DNA of 64,000 nucleotides from Blastopirellula sp. J2-11 (GCF_024584705.1 NZ_CP097384.1:1302001-1366000); one strand, 5' to 3'. Counted from the stretch's first letter, positions 44,020 to 53,946 are shown. Notes: a model not told the origin generated them from the letters alone. Translations and numbers: made by a program.

Positions 44020-45309
44020 TCAACGTTTGAGACTCACGCAAATGATTTCCTGGTCATTTCGGACAAAAACGTGCCGGCCGGCGAACGCCGGATGCGCCCA
44101 GGTCACCCCGCCGCGACGTGAAAGTTGGGCGGTGGTCGGCTCGATGATTTTCGCGCGGTCGATTTCGTGGAATCCCTGTTTCGACAGCTTCGCGATGATC
44201 AACTCTCCCTTTTCATTGAAGAGCCAAAAGAGCGGTCCATTTTGCACAAAGTGAATGTTGCTCCAGCGGTTGGGGGGAGTCGCCGTTAGATCGGTCCAGA
44301 TACGATCGCCGGTCTGTGGATCGAGACAACGTAGCTCGCCATGGCTATCGCATCCATAGATGACGCCTGGCAAAAAGACCGGCGTGCTGATGATCGATTG
44401 CAGCGCGTCGGTATCGCGCTCGCTGCGACCGACGCGCAGCCATAATTTTTCGACGGTCGGTTCGTTTTGATGGAGTCGCAACATCAGCGCGCCATCATAG
44501 AAGTCGGTCAGAAACAGGCGATCTCCTTGCACGACCGGCGTCGAAATGCCGATCGGCATGTTTCTCGGCGGCCAAGCGAATCGCCAGAAGACTTTCCCAT
44601 TTTTGGGATCGATGCCGGCGACGCTATCGCCGGTCCAGCAAACCACGACATCTTCACCGGCCTGCTTGATCAAGATCGGCGCCGAATAGCCGGCGCGATC
44701 GTCCAGCGCGCGCCATTCTTCTTTGCCGGTTTTCGTATTCAAAGCGACAATGCAGGCGCCGTCCGCTCCGCCGATCTGCAAGATCAAGCGATCGCGGTAA
44801 ACCAGCGGCGCCGCGGCGATGCCCCAGTCGGGCATGCGAATCTTTAACTCGGCGTTCAGATCGCGCTGCCAGAGAATCGCGCCGCTCGCTGCGTCAAAGC
44901 AAAACAGATTGCCCATCGTGCCGAGCGCGAAGGCGCTGCCGTTGTCGATCGTCACGCTGGCCCGAGGGCCTGCTTGATAACCGACGCCCACATAAGGGCA
45001 GTCGTACTCATGCGACCAGAGTTTCTCGCCCGATCGTTCGTCGAAGCAATGAACGCGTTCGATTTGCTTTGGTTCGACCAGGCGGTCGGTGACATAGACT
45101 TTGCCGCTAGCGACGGTAGGTCCGCTGTAGCCAGAGCCGATGGGCGCTCGCCATTGGACTTCGGGACCCTCAGCTGGGAACTTGCGCAGGATGCGATCTT
45201 CGCGCCAGACGCCGTCCCGATTTTCGCCGCGCCACTGCGGCCAATCATCGGCCAACGCCGAAGAGACGATCGCCAGACACGCACCCAAGAGCAACCAATT
45301 GATACGCAT
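44020..45309 (-). CDS. Secreted PQQ-like beta-propeller protein
   Basis: A 429-residue protein with a signal peptide (MRINWLLLGACLAIVSSALA) and mature start DDWPQWRGENRDGVW, the common opening of planctomycete PQQ-like propellers. Propeller blades are visible as repeated G(E/A)xLWxxxx or TGxxxW motifs: RSGEKLWSHEYD, ASGAILWQRDLN, KTGKEEWRALDD, KNGKVFWRFAWP and QTGDRIWTDL. The PQQ-like fold is shared with quinoprotein dehydrogenases and BamB, but no dehydrogenase catalytic residues can be identified. It follows the DUF1549/DUF1553 gene by 40 bases and may be co-transcribed. Confidence 0.88.
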   Translation of the reverse strand: MRINWLLLGACLAIVSSALADDWPQWRGENRDGVWREDRILRKFPAEGPEVQWRAPIGSGYSGPTVASGKVYVTDRLVEPKQIERVHCFDERSGEKLWSHEYDCPYVGVGYQAGPRASVTIDNGSAFALGTMGNLFCFDAASGAILWQRDLNAELKIRMPDWGIAAAPLVYRDRLILQIGGADGACIVALNTKTGKEEWRALDDRAGYSAPILIKQAGEDVVVCWTGDSVAGIDPKNGKVFWRFAWPPRNMPIGISTPVVQGDRLFLTDFYDGALMLRLHQNEPTVEKLWLRVGRSERDTDALQSIISTPVFLPGVIYGCDSHGELRCLDPQTGDRIWTDLTATPPNRWSNIHFVQNGPLFWLFNEKGELIIAKLSKQGFHEIDRAKIIEPTTAQLSRRGGVTWAHPAFAGRHVFVRNDQEIICVSLKR

Positions 45310-45349
45310 CCAACGAATCCCTTCGTGTGGCGACCAGCGGCCGCCGTGA

Positions 45350-48300
45350 CTAACGGTTGAACAAAAAGGCAGGACTGTTGATCAACGCCCAAGCCAAGTC
45401 TTGCACGCCGGTCAAGCGTTGATTCTTCTCCAGTTCGGCGAGTTTCGCAACCTTATCTTGCATTTCTTTCAGGCGACCATCGCGTGATCGATAGAACTCG
45501 GTCAGCTTTTTCGTCTGTTCATCGGTCCGATCGGCCGCGGCCAGCGCCAAGATATCTTGGATCTCCTGCGGCAAGTTGCTCTTTAAGTGCAGCGGCCGCG
45601 GGCTAGTTGTGACCGAAACGCGGAACTTGCCCAGCAGATGACTGCCGTCGGGATATTGGAAGTTCATCCGCACCGTCAGATTGGTTCCCTCGGCGAATCC
45701 CGCATCATCGGCCGTTTCAAAGATCGCGACGTGCGGCACGTTGAACTCAGGACTCACCGCCCAACCGCTGGCCGGGTTGTTGTCGATCGCTCCCCGCACG
45801 GCCCAACCTTGCTGCGAAAAATCGGCTTCGCCGCCGGTAAGCGGCACATCGGCAGTTTGAGCCGCATCTTTGGCGTTGGTCGCAGCGACTTTCAGTTCGC
45901 TCAGGACAAAGTTGCCATTTTTCGCACGACCCGGACCACCAGCAGGCAGACTAGAATCGGCCAGCGCTTCGATCCGGATGCCGGTGACGCCGGCCAGGTC
46001 GGTCGGAAAGACCAGTTCGTATTCGTCTTTCGCCAGCGTGCCGGAGACAAGGATCGACTGATCCTCTAGCGACTTGAACTCGGCGCCAACGGTCGACTTC
46101 ATCGCGGAGGCGGTCAGCGGCGTCCAATCTGGCGTGCGGGCGGAACTTGCTTCCCACTCCGGCATTTTGGCCATCAGGTCGGCGTCGTACTTGGCTAGCT
46201 CTTCTTGCGCTTCTTCATAGTCGCCGATCGATTCGTGCAACGTGCGAATCGCCAGATCGCGCTCTTCCACCGTCGGCTTGCGGGCAAAGAATCGCAGGAA
46301 GAGTTCTTCGATCAGCTTCTCATCATCCGGCGTTTCGCGCGTCAGCTTGGTCAGTTCGCTGTTGGGATCGGCGATCGCATCGGCGATGGTCGGGCCGTTC
46401 ACCAGTTTCATCACCGGGCCCAGCATCACGCCGCCCGAGCGTTCGCATTCGCACGAGCTTTCCCGCGGCGGGCGACCAAAATCGTCGAGAAACGGAATGC
46501 GCGCCGAGACGTCAGGCAATTGCATCGCGCGAAATCCGGTCGGTACGCCGGGCAACTTGGCTGTGCTGCCGGTCGCCTGGTGGATCGAATCGAACAGTAC
46601 TTCAGCCGGCAAGCGGCGGGGCAGGGCATGCGAATAGTTGATGCCGTCGTCATCGTTCCAGCGGTTGGTTTCGACCGAATGCTGATAGACGCGCGACTTA
46701 CAGATGCGACGGAGAATTGCCTGCATGTCAAAATCGCTCTCGAGAAACTCTTGCGTCAAGCGATCGAGCAACTGCGGGTTGGCGGCCGGATTGCCGGCGC
46801 GAATGTCGTCGATCGGTTCAATGATGCCGACCCCAAACAGGTAGCCCCAGAGTCGATTGACATAGCTCTTGGCGAAGTATTGATTCTCGGGCGAGATCAT
46901 CCAGTCGGCGAGCTTTTCGCGACGGCTGTCCGCGTCTTCGACCAGCTCGTTCTGATACGGAAATTCTGGCGGCGCCACATCGCCGGTCAGCAGATGCTTC
47001 ACTTCGCCAGACCCGGTGTCGTAAATCACTTCGACCAGCGGCTGAGCCCCTTCGACCGCCGTGCCGCCGATCCGCTGACCGACGAAATGCTTGTCCTCTT
47101 TACGACCAACCTGGGCGAAGAAAGCCGAGAGTTGATAGTACTGGCTTTGCGTCCAGCGCTCAAACGGATGGTCATGACACTTGTTGCAGTTGAAACGGAC
47201 CGCCAAAAAGAGCTGCGTCGTATTCTCCATCGCCCCTTCCGGGTCACGGAGAATCTTGTAGTAAGAGCTCGGCGGATTGTCGATGTTGGAGCCGGATGCG
47301 GTCAGAATCTCATGGACGAACTGATCGTACGGCTTGTTCTCAGCGATCGATTCTTTGATCCAATCGCGGAACGCATGAACGCCGGGCTCACCCAGGAACT
47401 TCTCATTCACCTGCAGTAAGTCGGCCCACTTGTTGGTCCAAAATTCGATAAACGCCGCGCTGCCGATCAGGCGATCGACCAACGCTTCGCGTTTGGCCTG
47501 AGTCGCGGTCGTATCGGCCAGAAAGGCTTTCACGTCTTCGGATGTCGGCGGCAACCCGGTCAGGTCGAGATAGACGCGGCGGATGAACTCTTCATCGGTG
47601 CAAAGTCCGCTGGGGAGCACTTTGACGCGCTGCAGCTTGTCATACACCAGTTCATCTACATAGCTCTCGGTTGGCGGATTGGTCCACTCAAAGCCGCTGC
47701 GATCGCCCATGACGGTGACCGTGGTTGCGACGTAGGCGCCGTCAAAGCGCGCGAGCACCGCCGCTTCGCCGCGGCGCAGCAATGACAACACGCCGTAGGC
47801 GTCGGCCACGGCGACTTCGATGTTGCCGCTTTCGATAAATGCGTCGGCGGTGACGTCTTTGGTCGTGCCGTCCGCATAGTTGGCGAGAATCACAAACTGC
47901 TGCTTCATCTTCGGCAGCGGAATGACCGGGTTTTTCGGCAAGATCTCGATCGAAGTAACTTTCGGCGACTCCAGATTCAGTTTCACGCCGCCTGCGATCC
48001 AGTTGCGCAAAATTTCGTAGCGGCGATCGCCGGGCTTGGTCAGTTGACCGCCGACATGCGGAATGGCGCCGCTCGATTTGAGCAGCATCAGGCTTTGGTC
48101 GGGCGCCGCACGATTGAAACGGCGACCGGCGACATCGTCGACCAGAGCTCGGTGATCGTACAGCGGGTCGTAGCCGCGCAGCGACAGCTTGAAGCCATTC
48201 TTGCCATCTTTTGACCCATGGCACGTCCCTTGATTACAACCCATTTTCGACATCGCGGGATTCACATCGCGGACATAGTCGGCATGCACTTCCGCTTCCA

Positions 48301-48646
48301 GGTTTCGCACGCTGACCGGTACGCTGACGTCGTGATCGGCGTACTTCAGGACAAGTTGCGTCTCGCCGTCGGCCAAGGGAGAAACGAGGCCATTGGGGGT
48401 GATTTTGAACTGCGTCGATTCATCTTTGCGCTCGACGACGCGAGTCAGGTCGACGATCTCGCCCGAGTCGAGCGTGCCGGTGACCAGCACTTGGGCGTAA
48501 GCGAAGGGAGAATCAAGTTCGATCCGCTCGGGCCAAACGTCAACTTTGACCAACTGCTTTCCGGCGGGGATCGTATTCTCGGCGCGTGTCGAACCGAGCG
48601 ACACGGCGAGCGCGAGCAACAGGCTGAAAAAGATTCGCGAAATCAT
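45350..48646 (-). CDS. DUF1549 / DUF1553 protein with Ig-like N-terminal domain
   Basis: A 1098-residue exported protein: signal peptide 1-22, Big2-like domain at about 28-115 (LDSPFAYAQVLVTGTLDSGE, GLVSPLADGETQLVLKY), then a cytochrome-like segment with CNQGTCHG near 136, where the spacing C-x4-CH differs from standard CxxCH. DUF1549 follows at about 320-530 (YVDELVYDKLQRV, FIEFWTNKWADLLQVNEKFL, CNKCHDHPFERW with a regular CxxCH near 486), then DUF1553 (REKLADWMISPENQYFAKSY, LTQEFLESDFDMQAILRRIC, EELFLRFFARKPTVEERDLA), a beta-rich insertion (about 860-1020) and the tail DLAWALINSPAFLFNR. This is the Ig-containing subtype normally found with a DUF1501 gene, which is missing here. Neighbours are a cytochrome-WD40 gene and a propeller gene. 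Confidence 0.92.
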   Translation of the reverse strand: MISRIFFSLLLALAVSLGSTRAENTIPAGKQLVKVDVWPERIELDSPFAYAQVLVTGTLDSGEIVDLTRVVERKDESTQFKITPNGLVSPLADGETQLVLKYADHDVSVPVSVRNLEAEVHADYVRDVNPAMSKMGCNQGTCHGSKDGKNGFKLSLRGYDPLYDHRALVDDVAGRRFNRAAPDQSLMLLKSSGAIPHVGGQLTKPGDRRYEILRNWIAGGVKLNLESPKVTSIEILPKNPVIPLPKMKQQFVILANYADGTTKDVTADAFIESGNIEVAVADAYGVLSLLRRGEAAVLARFDGAYVATTVTVMGDRSGFEWTNPPTESYVDELVYDKLQRVKVLPSGLCTDEEFIRRVYLDLTGLPPTSEDVKAFLADTTATQAKREALVDRLIGSAAFIEFWTNKWADLLQVNEKFLGEPGVHAFRDWIKESIAENKPYDQFVHEILTASGSNIDNPPSSYYKILRDPEGAMENTTQLFLAVRFNCNKCHDHPFERWTQSQYYQLSAFFAQVGRKEDKHFVGQRIGGTAVEGAQPLVEVIYDTGSGEVKHLLTGDVAPPEFPYQNELVEDADSRREKLADWMISPENQYFAKSYVNRLWGYLFGVGIIEPIDDIRAGNPAANPQLLDRLTQEFLESDFDMQAILRRICKSRVYQHSVETNRWNDDDGINYSHALPRRLPAEVLFDSIHQATGSTAKLPGVPTGFRAMQLPDVSARIPFLDDFGRPPRESSCECERSGGVMLGPVMKLVNGPTIADAIADPNSELTKLTRETPDDEKLIEELFLRFFARKPTVEERDLAIRTLHESIGDYEEAQEELAKYDADLMAKMPEWEASSARTPDWTPLTASAMKSTVGAEFKSLEDQSILVSGTLAKDEYELVFPTDLAGVTGIRIEALADSSLPAGGPGRAKNGNFVLSELKVAATNAKDAAQTADVPLTGGEADFSQQGWAVRGAIDNNPASGWAVSPEFNVPHVAIFETADDAGFAEGTNLTVRMNFQYPDGSHLLGKFRVSVTTSPRPLHLKSNLPQEIQDILALAAADRTDEQTKKLTEFYRSRDGRLKEMQDKVAKLAELEKNQRLTGVQDLAWALINSPAFLFNR

Positions 48647-48697
48647 GAAAGCGTTTCCTTGCCGGGGGATAATAGCGCTGCGAGATCGTAGGAATAT

Positions 48698-50092
48698 TTA
48701 ATTTGCCGCGGCTGTTTGAGCGGCCAGCGGAACGGCCGAAAACTGACGCACCAGCGTACCGTCTTTGACCTGGTTAATACGAACGACGCCGTCAAAGCCG
48801 ACCGAAGCTAATTGTTCGCCATCGGGACTGAAAGCGATCGAATAGACCGCGCCTTGCTGCTCGGCCATCTGGCGAAGCAGTTTGCCGTCGGCCGTGTTAA
48901 ACAGATGAATCTCTCCGGTTTGGTCGTTGCTGCTGCAAGCGGCGACCAGCGATGCGTCAGGAGAAAACGCGACATCGAACACGCGGCCCGGCAGCGCCGG
49001 AAAGGCGCGAATCAAATTGAAGTCGTCGCCGATCTTCCGATCTTTCTCGCGAAACATCTTATAGATCTTGGGGATGCCGTCGGCGCCGCCGATCAGCAGT
49101 TGATCTTCGGTCGGATGACGCATCACCGCGGCGATGCCCCCTTTGAGTGCGCCCGGCGTGATGCTGGTGATGTTGTCGATGAAGCGTTCGGTTTTGACTT
49201 CGTACAGCTTCATCGTCATGTCGCGACTGACCGAAACCAGATGCGAACCGTCGACCGAGAAAGTCGTATCGAGCGCCCAATCTTCGTGAGCGCCGTTGAA
49301 CAACACCTGATCGCCGGTCTCGGCGTTGAAAACGCGGACCGTGTTGTCACCGCAACCGACAGAAACTTGTTTACCGTCAGGCGACCAGTTAGCGCCGTAG
49401 ATCGTGTCGTACGAAACCGGTATCGAATAGGTCAGCTCGCCGCTCTCGACGTCCCACATTTGCAGTTCGCCCAAGCGACCCGGCGATCCGCCTGCGACGA
49501 CCAGGCGTTTGCCATCGGGGGAGAACCGTGCGGATTCGATCCGCTCGGACATGCCGACCAGACGTTTGGCGACGCCGCTGCCGTCCACTTTTTGCAGCAG
49601 CACTTCGTGATAGCCGGAAACGGCCAGCAGGCCGCCGTCGGGCGAGTATTCAATCGAGGTCAGCACCGGCGGCAACGAATAGATCGGGGGATGATCATGA
49701 TCAATCGTCGGGCGCGTCGAAGCCGGCGTATCGTCTTTCGCGCCTTGCGAGATCCAAAGCGTCAACGTTTGACGATCGGCTTCGGTAAGCGGCTTTTTTC
49801 CTTTCGGCATTTCGGCTTTGCCTTCGGCCGGCGTGATCAGCTCGATCAAATAGCTTTCGTCCGGTTTGCCAGCGACGATTGCAGCGCCGCCGCTTTCTCC
49901 GCCTGCGATCAGCTTCTCAAAATCGGTCATGACGTATTCGCCTCCTTGCTTGGCCGGCTGATGACAGCCTTGGCAGTTGGCCTGCAAGATCGGACGAACG
50001 TCGCGGTAGTAACTAACCGTTCGCTCTTCTTCCGCCATCAGCGAGGGAGCGAAGAGGAGAACCAAAGAGAATACGAACAGCTTCGATGGCAT
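48698..50092 (-). CDS. PSCyt1-type cytochrome fused to WD40 repeats
   Basis: A 464-residue secreted protein: signal peptide to residue 20, then a planctomycete cytochrome domain with C40-Q-G-C43-H44 in VRPILQANCQGCHQP, MPKGKKPLTEADRQTLTLWI closing the domain near 115, and a WD40 propeller from about 130 to the end. Blades show SIEYSPDGGLLAVSG, SARFSPDGKRLVVAGG, GANWSPDGKQVSVGCGDNTV, DVAFSPDASLVAACSSND and SIAFSPDGEQLASVGFDGVV. It precedes the DUF1549/DUF1553 gene by 51 bases. This cytochrome-WD40 and DUF1549/1553 pairing is common in planctomycetes; the proteins presumably form an exported complex, function unknown. Confidence 0.92.
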   Translation of the reverse strand: MPSKLFVFSLVLLFAPSLMAEEERTVSYYRDVRPILQANCQGCHQPAKQGGEYVMTDFEKLIAGGESGGAAIVAGKPDESYLIELITPAEGKAEMPKGKKPLTEADRQTLTLWISQGAKDDTPASTRPTIDHDHPPIYSLPPVLTSIEYSPDGGLLAVSGYHEVLLQKVDGSGVAKRLVGMSERIESARFSPDGKRLVVAGGSPGRLGELQMWDVESGELTYSIPVSYDTIYGANWSPDGKQVSVGCGDNTVRVFNAETGDQVLFNGAHEDWALDTTFSVDGSHLVSVSRDMTMKLYEVKTERFIDNITSITPGALKGGIAAVMRHPTEDQLLIGGADGIPKIYKMFREKDRKIGDDFNLIRAFPALPGRVFDVAFSPDASLVAACSSNDQTGEIHLFNTADGKLLRQMAEQQGAVYSIAFSPDGEQLASVGFDGVVRINQVKDGTLVRQFSAVPLAAQTAAAN

Positions 50093-50277
50093 CGCAACGG
50101 ATCCTTTTCGAAAGCGCTGGCTTTGATCGAGGAATCGTGAGCAGGCAAGGGGAGGAGCGCCGCCGAGGATGGGCGTCGCGGGATGACTAATGGTTAATGC
50201 TAACCGAAAAGTTGGCGAGATTGCAAGAATTTCCCGCTCTGGCGGAGGGATCGCGGGGAAGATTGCCCCCCAGGCAC

Positions 50278-50303
50278 AAAAAAAGGTGCGCCGAAGCGCA
50301 CCT
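50278..50303 (-). terminator. Rho-independent terminator with UUCG tetraloop
   Basis: On the minus strand AGGTGCGC-TTCG-GCGCACCT forms a perfect 8-bp stem with a stable TTCG loop, followed by seven T. It begins 36 bases after the stop of the 50340-52253 gene and thus separates it from the cytochrome-WD40 gene. Confidence 0.93.
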
Positions 50304-50339
50304 GGGTATCGTTGGTTGGACGGGGATCCTGGGAGGGAT

Positions 50340-52253
50340 TTACTTCCGCAGCGTCACGCCGGTCATCATCCAGCCGTTTCCTTCGGTGTTGACGAAGAAG
50401 CCGCCTGGTCCCAGGAAGGGAGCGACCTGGGCGAAAGGAGGGAGCTTCGATCCGTCGAGCTCTTGCCGGCGGACTTCGTCTTCGTGACCGATGCGCCAGA
50501 TGCGATTGATCGCTTCGCCGAGCAGCGATTTCGCTTCGGGCATGCGATTGGTGCGAATCATTTCGTGCGTGACGCGGAACATCTCGTCGGTCCGTCCGAA
50601 TTGAAAAAAGCTGTCCTGAGCCAAGCCCAAATCGGTCAGCGCCGTTTTCACGCGAATGAAATCGGCCGAGTTGGAGAGGTTCCCCTTGTTTTGCAATACT
50701 TTTTCCAACAGTCCGACGTGCGACGAAACGAAGAGCCATTTGTCATGGATCGTGATCGCCATGTTCGGCAATTTTTGCGCCGGTTGTGGATTAGGAGCCG
50801 CGACGAAAGCGGTCGGAAAGCCGGGGCCAATGATCGTCAGCGTCGGCAGTTCTTCTTCGGCTTCTTCGATACGCCAGGCGTCAAAATTTCCATCGGCGCC
50901 TTTGATCTCGATCGGCTCCGCGTTCGGTTCGTTCTCGAGAATCTTCCAGATCGCCGCTTTGACCATCGCGACGTTCGTGATTTCGACCGCGAATAACCGA
51001 CGTTCGCTATTGGGCGTGATCGGTACCGCGGCATCCGAAATCATGATGACTTCGTCATCGAGAAACGGCACGATGTCGTTAGGGATATCGACCTGCGGAC
51101 CGAGGTTATCTTCTTTCAAGCTCTCCATCACTTCGTCGAAGATCTCGTCATCGGCGTAAGCGTTGACGATCGTTTTGACGTACTTGAACGCGTCTTGCAT
51201 GTCCCAGCGGACCGAGAAGTAAGTCGCGACTTCGTCCGGTACCCACACGGGCGGCGGTTCAATCGGCCCATTCGGGAAGTCCATGATTCGGGCGCCCAGC
51301 ACAAAACGATCCCCGGCGGCTGCGTTGGGGTCGGTCGGAGCATAAGCGAACTCACGATGGAGGATGTCGTATTGCTTGTCAGCGCCGGCGTTGAAATTGA
51401 TCAGCCCGCCGCCCCCTTGAAGGGCTTCAAAGCCTTCGCCTTCGAGCATTTTCAAGATATCTTTGCCCCGCTTCTTACGACCGCCGGCTTGCGCTCGCAT
51501 CACTTCGACAAAGCCAAATGGTTCGGCGAACCAGCGAATGTTGGGGACCAGACCGTTGGCGTCTTGCTCGCAGCGTTTCTTTACTTCGACGAACGGCTCA
51601 AAGTCGGAGAGGGGTTTCGCCGCTTTGCCGGCCGCTTGGGCTTTGACGATCGCGGTCAACACATCCAGGTTGTCGCCGGCCAGCAGCAGGTCTTGGTTGA
51701 TCAGATAGAAGGCGATTTTGGCTTCGACCTCTCCCTTTTTCTTGGGAAAGGTGAACTTCACTGCGTCGACGCCTTCGATCTTGAGGGTCGCTTTGACGGC
51801 GCCTTGTTCGACCTGGTTTTTTTCAATCTTCGCCAACAACGCCTGGGCCGGCTTCAATTTGCCGGTGATATCGACCAGCAACACCATCGCGTGCGATTTG
51901 TCGTCGTCCTTGATCGGTTGGATCATCGCAGCACAGATTTCACCGTTATAGACCCCTTTGAGGTCAGCGAAGGTGATCCCCAGTTTGACGCCGCCGTCAG
52001 ACAGCTTCGCTTTGAGCTGTTCGGCCAGATCGTCCGCGAACGGTTTCATATTGGGGTGAGCCGCCAATTCCCCTAACTGGGTCGCATCAAAACGAGCGCG
52101 CAGTTCGTCCATGTCGGGGGTCGAGATGTAGCTCTTCGTCGTCTCGGGTAGCAGATCGGCCATCGGCGGAACCGCGAGGGCTAGTGAGGAGGAAGTGGCG
52201 GCGCAAATTGCGCAAATTGCCAAACGGAAACTCGGTGGCATGCGAAATTTCAC
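50340..52253 (-). CDS. Secreted protein of unknown function
   Basis: A 637-residue product from a GTG at 52253 (GGAGG lies about 10 bases upstream); an ATG at 52241 would remove four residues. Signal peptide: LAICAICAATSSSLALA. I do not recognise a domain. The mature part begins MADLLPETTKSYISTPDMDE and alternates helices and strands: GVYNGEICAAMIQP, VLLVDITGKLKPAQALLAKIE, FYLINQDLLLAGDNLDVLTA and, near the C-terminus, MAITIHDKWLFVSSHVGLLE. The two last segments look like copies of the same unit (a protein asking whether a value is held or shown), suggesting an internal duplication similar to DUF3352-like proteins, but I cannot confirm that. Monocistronic with its own terminator; divergent from the HD hydrolase gene. 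Confidence 0.6.
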   Translation of the reverse strand: MKFRMPPSFRLAICAICAATSSSLALAVPPMADLLPETTKSYISTPDMDELRARFDATQLGELAAHPNMKPFADDLAEQLKAKLSDGGVKLGITFADLKGVYNGEICAAMIQPIKDDDKSHAMVLLVDITGKLKPAQALLAKIEKNQVEQGAVKATLKIEGVDAVKFTFPKKKGEVEAKIAFYLINQDLLLAGDNLDVLTAIVKAQAAGKAAKPLSDFEPFVEVKKRCEQDANGLVPNIRWFAEPFGFVEVMRAQAGGRKKRGKDILKMLEGEGFEALQGGGGLINFNAGADKQYDILHREFAYAPTDPNAAAGDRFVLGARIMDFPNGPIEPPPVWVPDEVATYFSVRWDMQDAFKYVKTIVNAYADDEIFDEVMESLKEDNLGPQVDIPNDIVPFLDDEVIMISDAAVPITPNSERRLFAVEITNVAMVKAAIWKILENEPNAEPIEIKGADGNFDAWRIEEAEEELPTLTIIGPGFPTAFVAAPNPQPAQKLPNMAITIHDKWLFVSSHVGLLEKVLQNKGNLSNSADFIRVKTALTDLGLAQDSFFQFGRTDEMFRVTHEMIRTNRMPEAKSLLGEAINRIWRIGHEDEVRRQELDGSKLPPFAQVAPFLGPGGFFVNTEGNGWMMTGVTLRK

Positions 52254-52506
52254 TTCTTTTCTTCCTCCGCCTTCTGATTAACTGCCTGATCGAGAGAGTG
52301 TGCACAGATGTTCGCCTGTCGCGCACTCTCTTAATATCGGCAGCGGCGTACTCAAATAAAAACAATGTGTCGTAAGGAATCCGGCGCGATTCAGAGCGTC
52401 TTGCCGTACTTCCGTCAAGTTGTACCGAATGTTTCGGATTAATGATTCTGAAACGCCTGCGCAGTTTATGCAACCTGACTGAAGAGGGCAAACCCGGTGG
52501 ACGCTA

Positions 52507-53916
52507 ATGGGGACAAGTTCCATAATCGGCCGGATGAATCCATTTTCCAGCGAAAGTCTCTGTTCGGACCCCATTCACGGCTACATCCCCTTCGTCGTGG
52601 ACGGCGAACCGGGAGAAGTGACCGAGCGTGACATTATTGACTCTCCTTGGGTGCAGCGGATGCGGCAGATTCATCAGCTGCAAACCGCCTGGTGGGTCTA
52701 TCCGACGGCCGAACATACCCGTTTTCAGCACATTCTGGGGGTGATGCACTTGGCGAGCCGCGCCATCGCCCAGCTTTATCCCAGCTTGCAAGCGTCGTGC
52801 GCCGATCTCCCCAGTCGGGGATATGTCGAAACGTTATTGCGTATGGCGGGACTGCTGCATGATGTCGGACATGGTCCGTTTGGCCATTTCTTTGACACCC
52901 ACTTTTTGTCGCAATTTAATCTGACCCACGAAAAACTGGGAGCCCAGATTATTGAACAAAAACTAGCTGGAATGCTGTCACAATTGCGGCGTAACCCCAA
53001 TAGCGTGCTCGATCCCAATGAACAAATCGACCCGCAGCAGATCGCCTGGCTGATCCAACGCCCTCGTGAAGAGGAGGGGACGCCCTATCCGCCGTGGTTG
53101 ATCCATTTGCGCAGTTTGCTGAGCGGCATCTATACGATCGACAACATGGATTTCGTCCTCCGTGACGCCTACATGACCGGCTATAGCAGCCGTTCGTACG
53201 ATCTCGATCGATTGCTTCACTACAGCTTTTTCACGCCGAAAGGGCTGACGATCCATCACCGCGGCATGGGCGCGCTGATCCGCTTTATGAACGTGCGAGC
53301 CGAGCTGTTCCACAACGTCTATTTTCATCGCGAAGTGATGGCGATCGACAAAACGTTGGAAGACTTGTTTCGCGATAGCCGCCAGCACTTCTTTCCTGGC
53401 GATCCGTCGGCCGACTTGGATCGGTATCGTCAACTGACCGAGTTTTCGCTGTTGATCGATGTCGCGCGCTGGAGCCAAAGCGACAATCCCGAAGTTCGCG
53501 CCTTGGGCGAGCGGTGGGATCAATTGCTGCAGCGCAAGATTGAGTGGAAGTTTGTTTGCGAGCGCTCGCTCGGATTCAATGATGCGACCACCGAGCAGTC
53601 GAACATTTTGCAGTCTGACCAAATGGCCGAATTTGCGATTCGCCAAGGGTTGCCCGCAGAGCTCAAGGAACTGCCGCTAAAGGTCGCGGTCAGCCGCTAC
53701 ATTTTTCGCCATGAGACGGCGCAGCAGAACTATTTGTACGATGCCGCACAAAACGAAGCGAAGCCGCTGACGAGCGATCAAATTTTTCGCAGTTTGCCGA
53801 TCAGCCGCAAGATTTGTCGTATCTATGCGCAAAATACGGACCACGCGCCGCAGTTATCGACTGCCCTGGACGCGTTGTTTGGCGGAAATCGGGTCGACGA
53901 TTTGACCAACATGTGA
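52507..53916 (+). CDS. HD-domain phosphohydrolase (dNTPase-like)
   Basis: A 469-residue cytoplasmic protein. The start at 52507 is taken, with GGTGG a few bases before it; an ATG at 52534 is an alternative closer to the conserved DPIHGYIPF. HD-superfamily metal ligands: H70 in TAEHTRFQH, H118-D119 in LLHDVGHGPFGH, and a later aspartate in IYTIDNMDFVLRDAYMTG. This matches the family of HD proteins related to dGTP triphosphohydrolases and to YdhJ-like phosphohydrolases. Likely hydrolyses a nucleotide phosphate. It lies 102 bases before the AAA+ ATPase gene, which appears to have its own promoter. Confidence 0.88.
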   Translation: MGTSSIIGRMNPFSSESLCSDPIHGYIPFVVDGEPGEVTERDIIDSPWVQRMRQIHQLQTAWWVYPTAEHTRFQHILGVMHLASRAIAQLYPSLQASCADLPSRGYVETLLRMAGLLHDVGHGPFGHFFDTHFLSQFNLTHEKLGAQIIEQKLAGMLSQLRRNPNSVLDPNEQIDPQQIAWLIQRPREEEGTPYPPWLIHLRSLLSGIYTIDNMDFVLRDAYMTGYSSRSYDLDRLLHYSFFTPKGLTIHHRGMGALIRFMNVRAELFHNVYFHREVMAIDKTLEDLFRDSRQHFFPGDPSADLDRYRQLTEFSLLIDVARWSQSDNPEVRALGERWDQLLQRKIEWKFVCERSLGFNDATTEQSNILQSDQMAEFAIRQGLPAELKELPLKVAVSRYIFRHETAQQNYLYDAAQNEAKPLTSDQIFRSLPISRKICRIYAQNTDHAPQLSTALDALFGGNRVDDLTNM

Positions 53917-53946
53917 ACCTTCGCAGGGGATAAGTTTCCTCGTGAG

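Noticed and set aside
46205-52076. Plus-strand open frames of 290-440 codons (46205-47419, 48812-50140, 51195-52076)
   Set aside because: Fully antisense to well-supported genes (DUF1549/DUF1553, cytochrome-WD40, secreted protein) and rich in Arg/His/Gln as expected of shadow frames.
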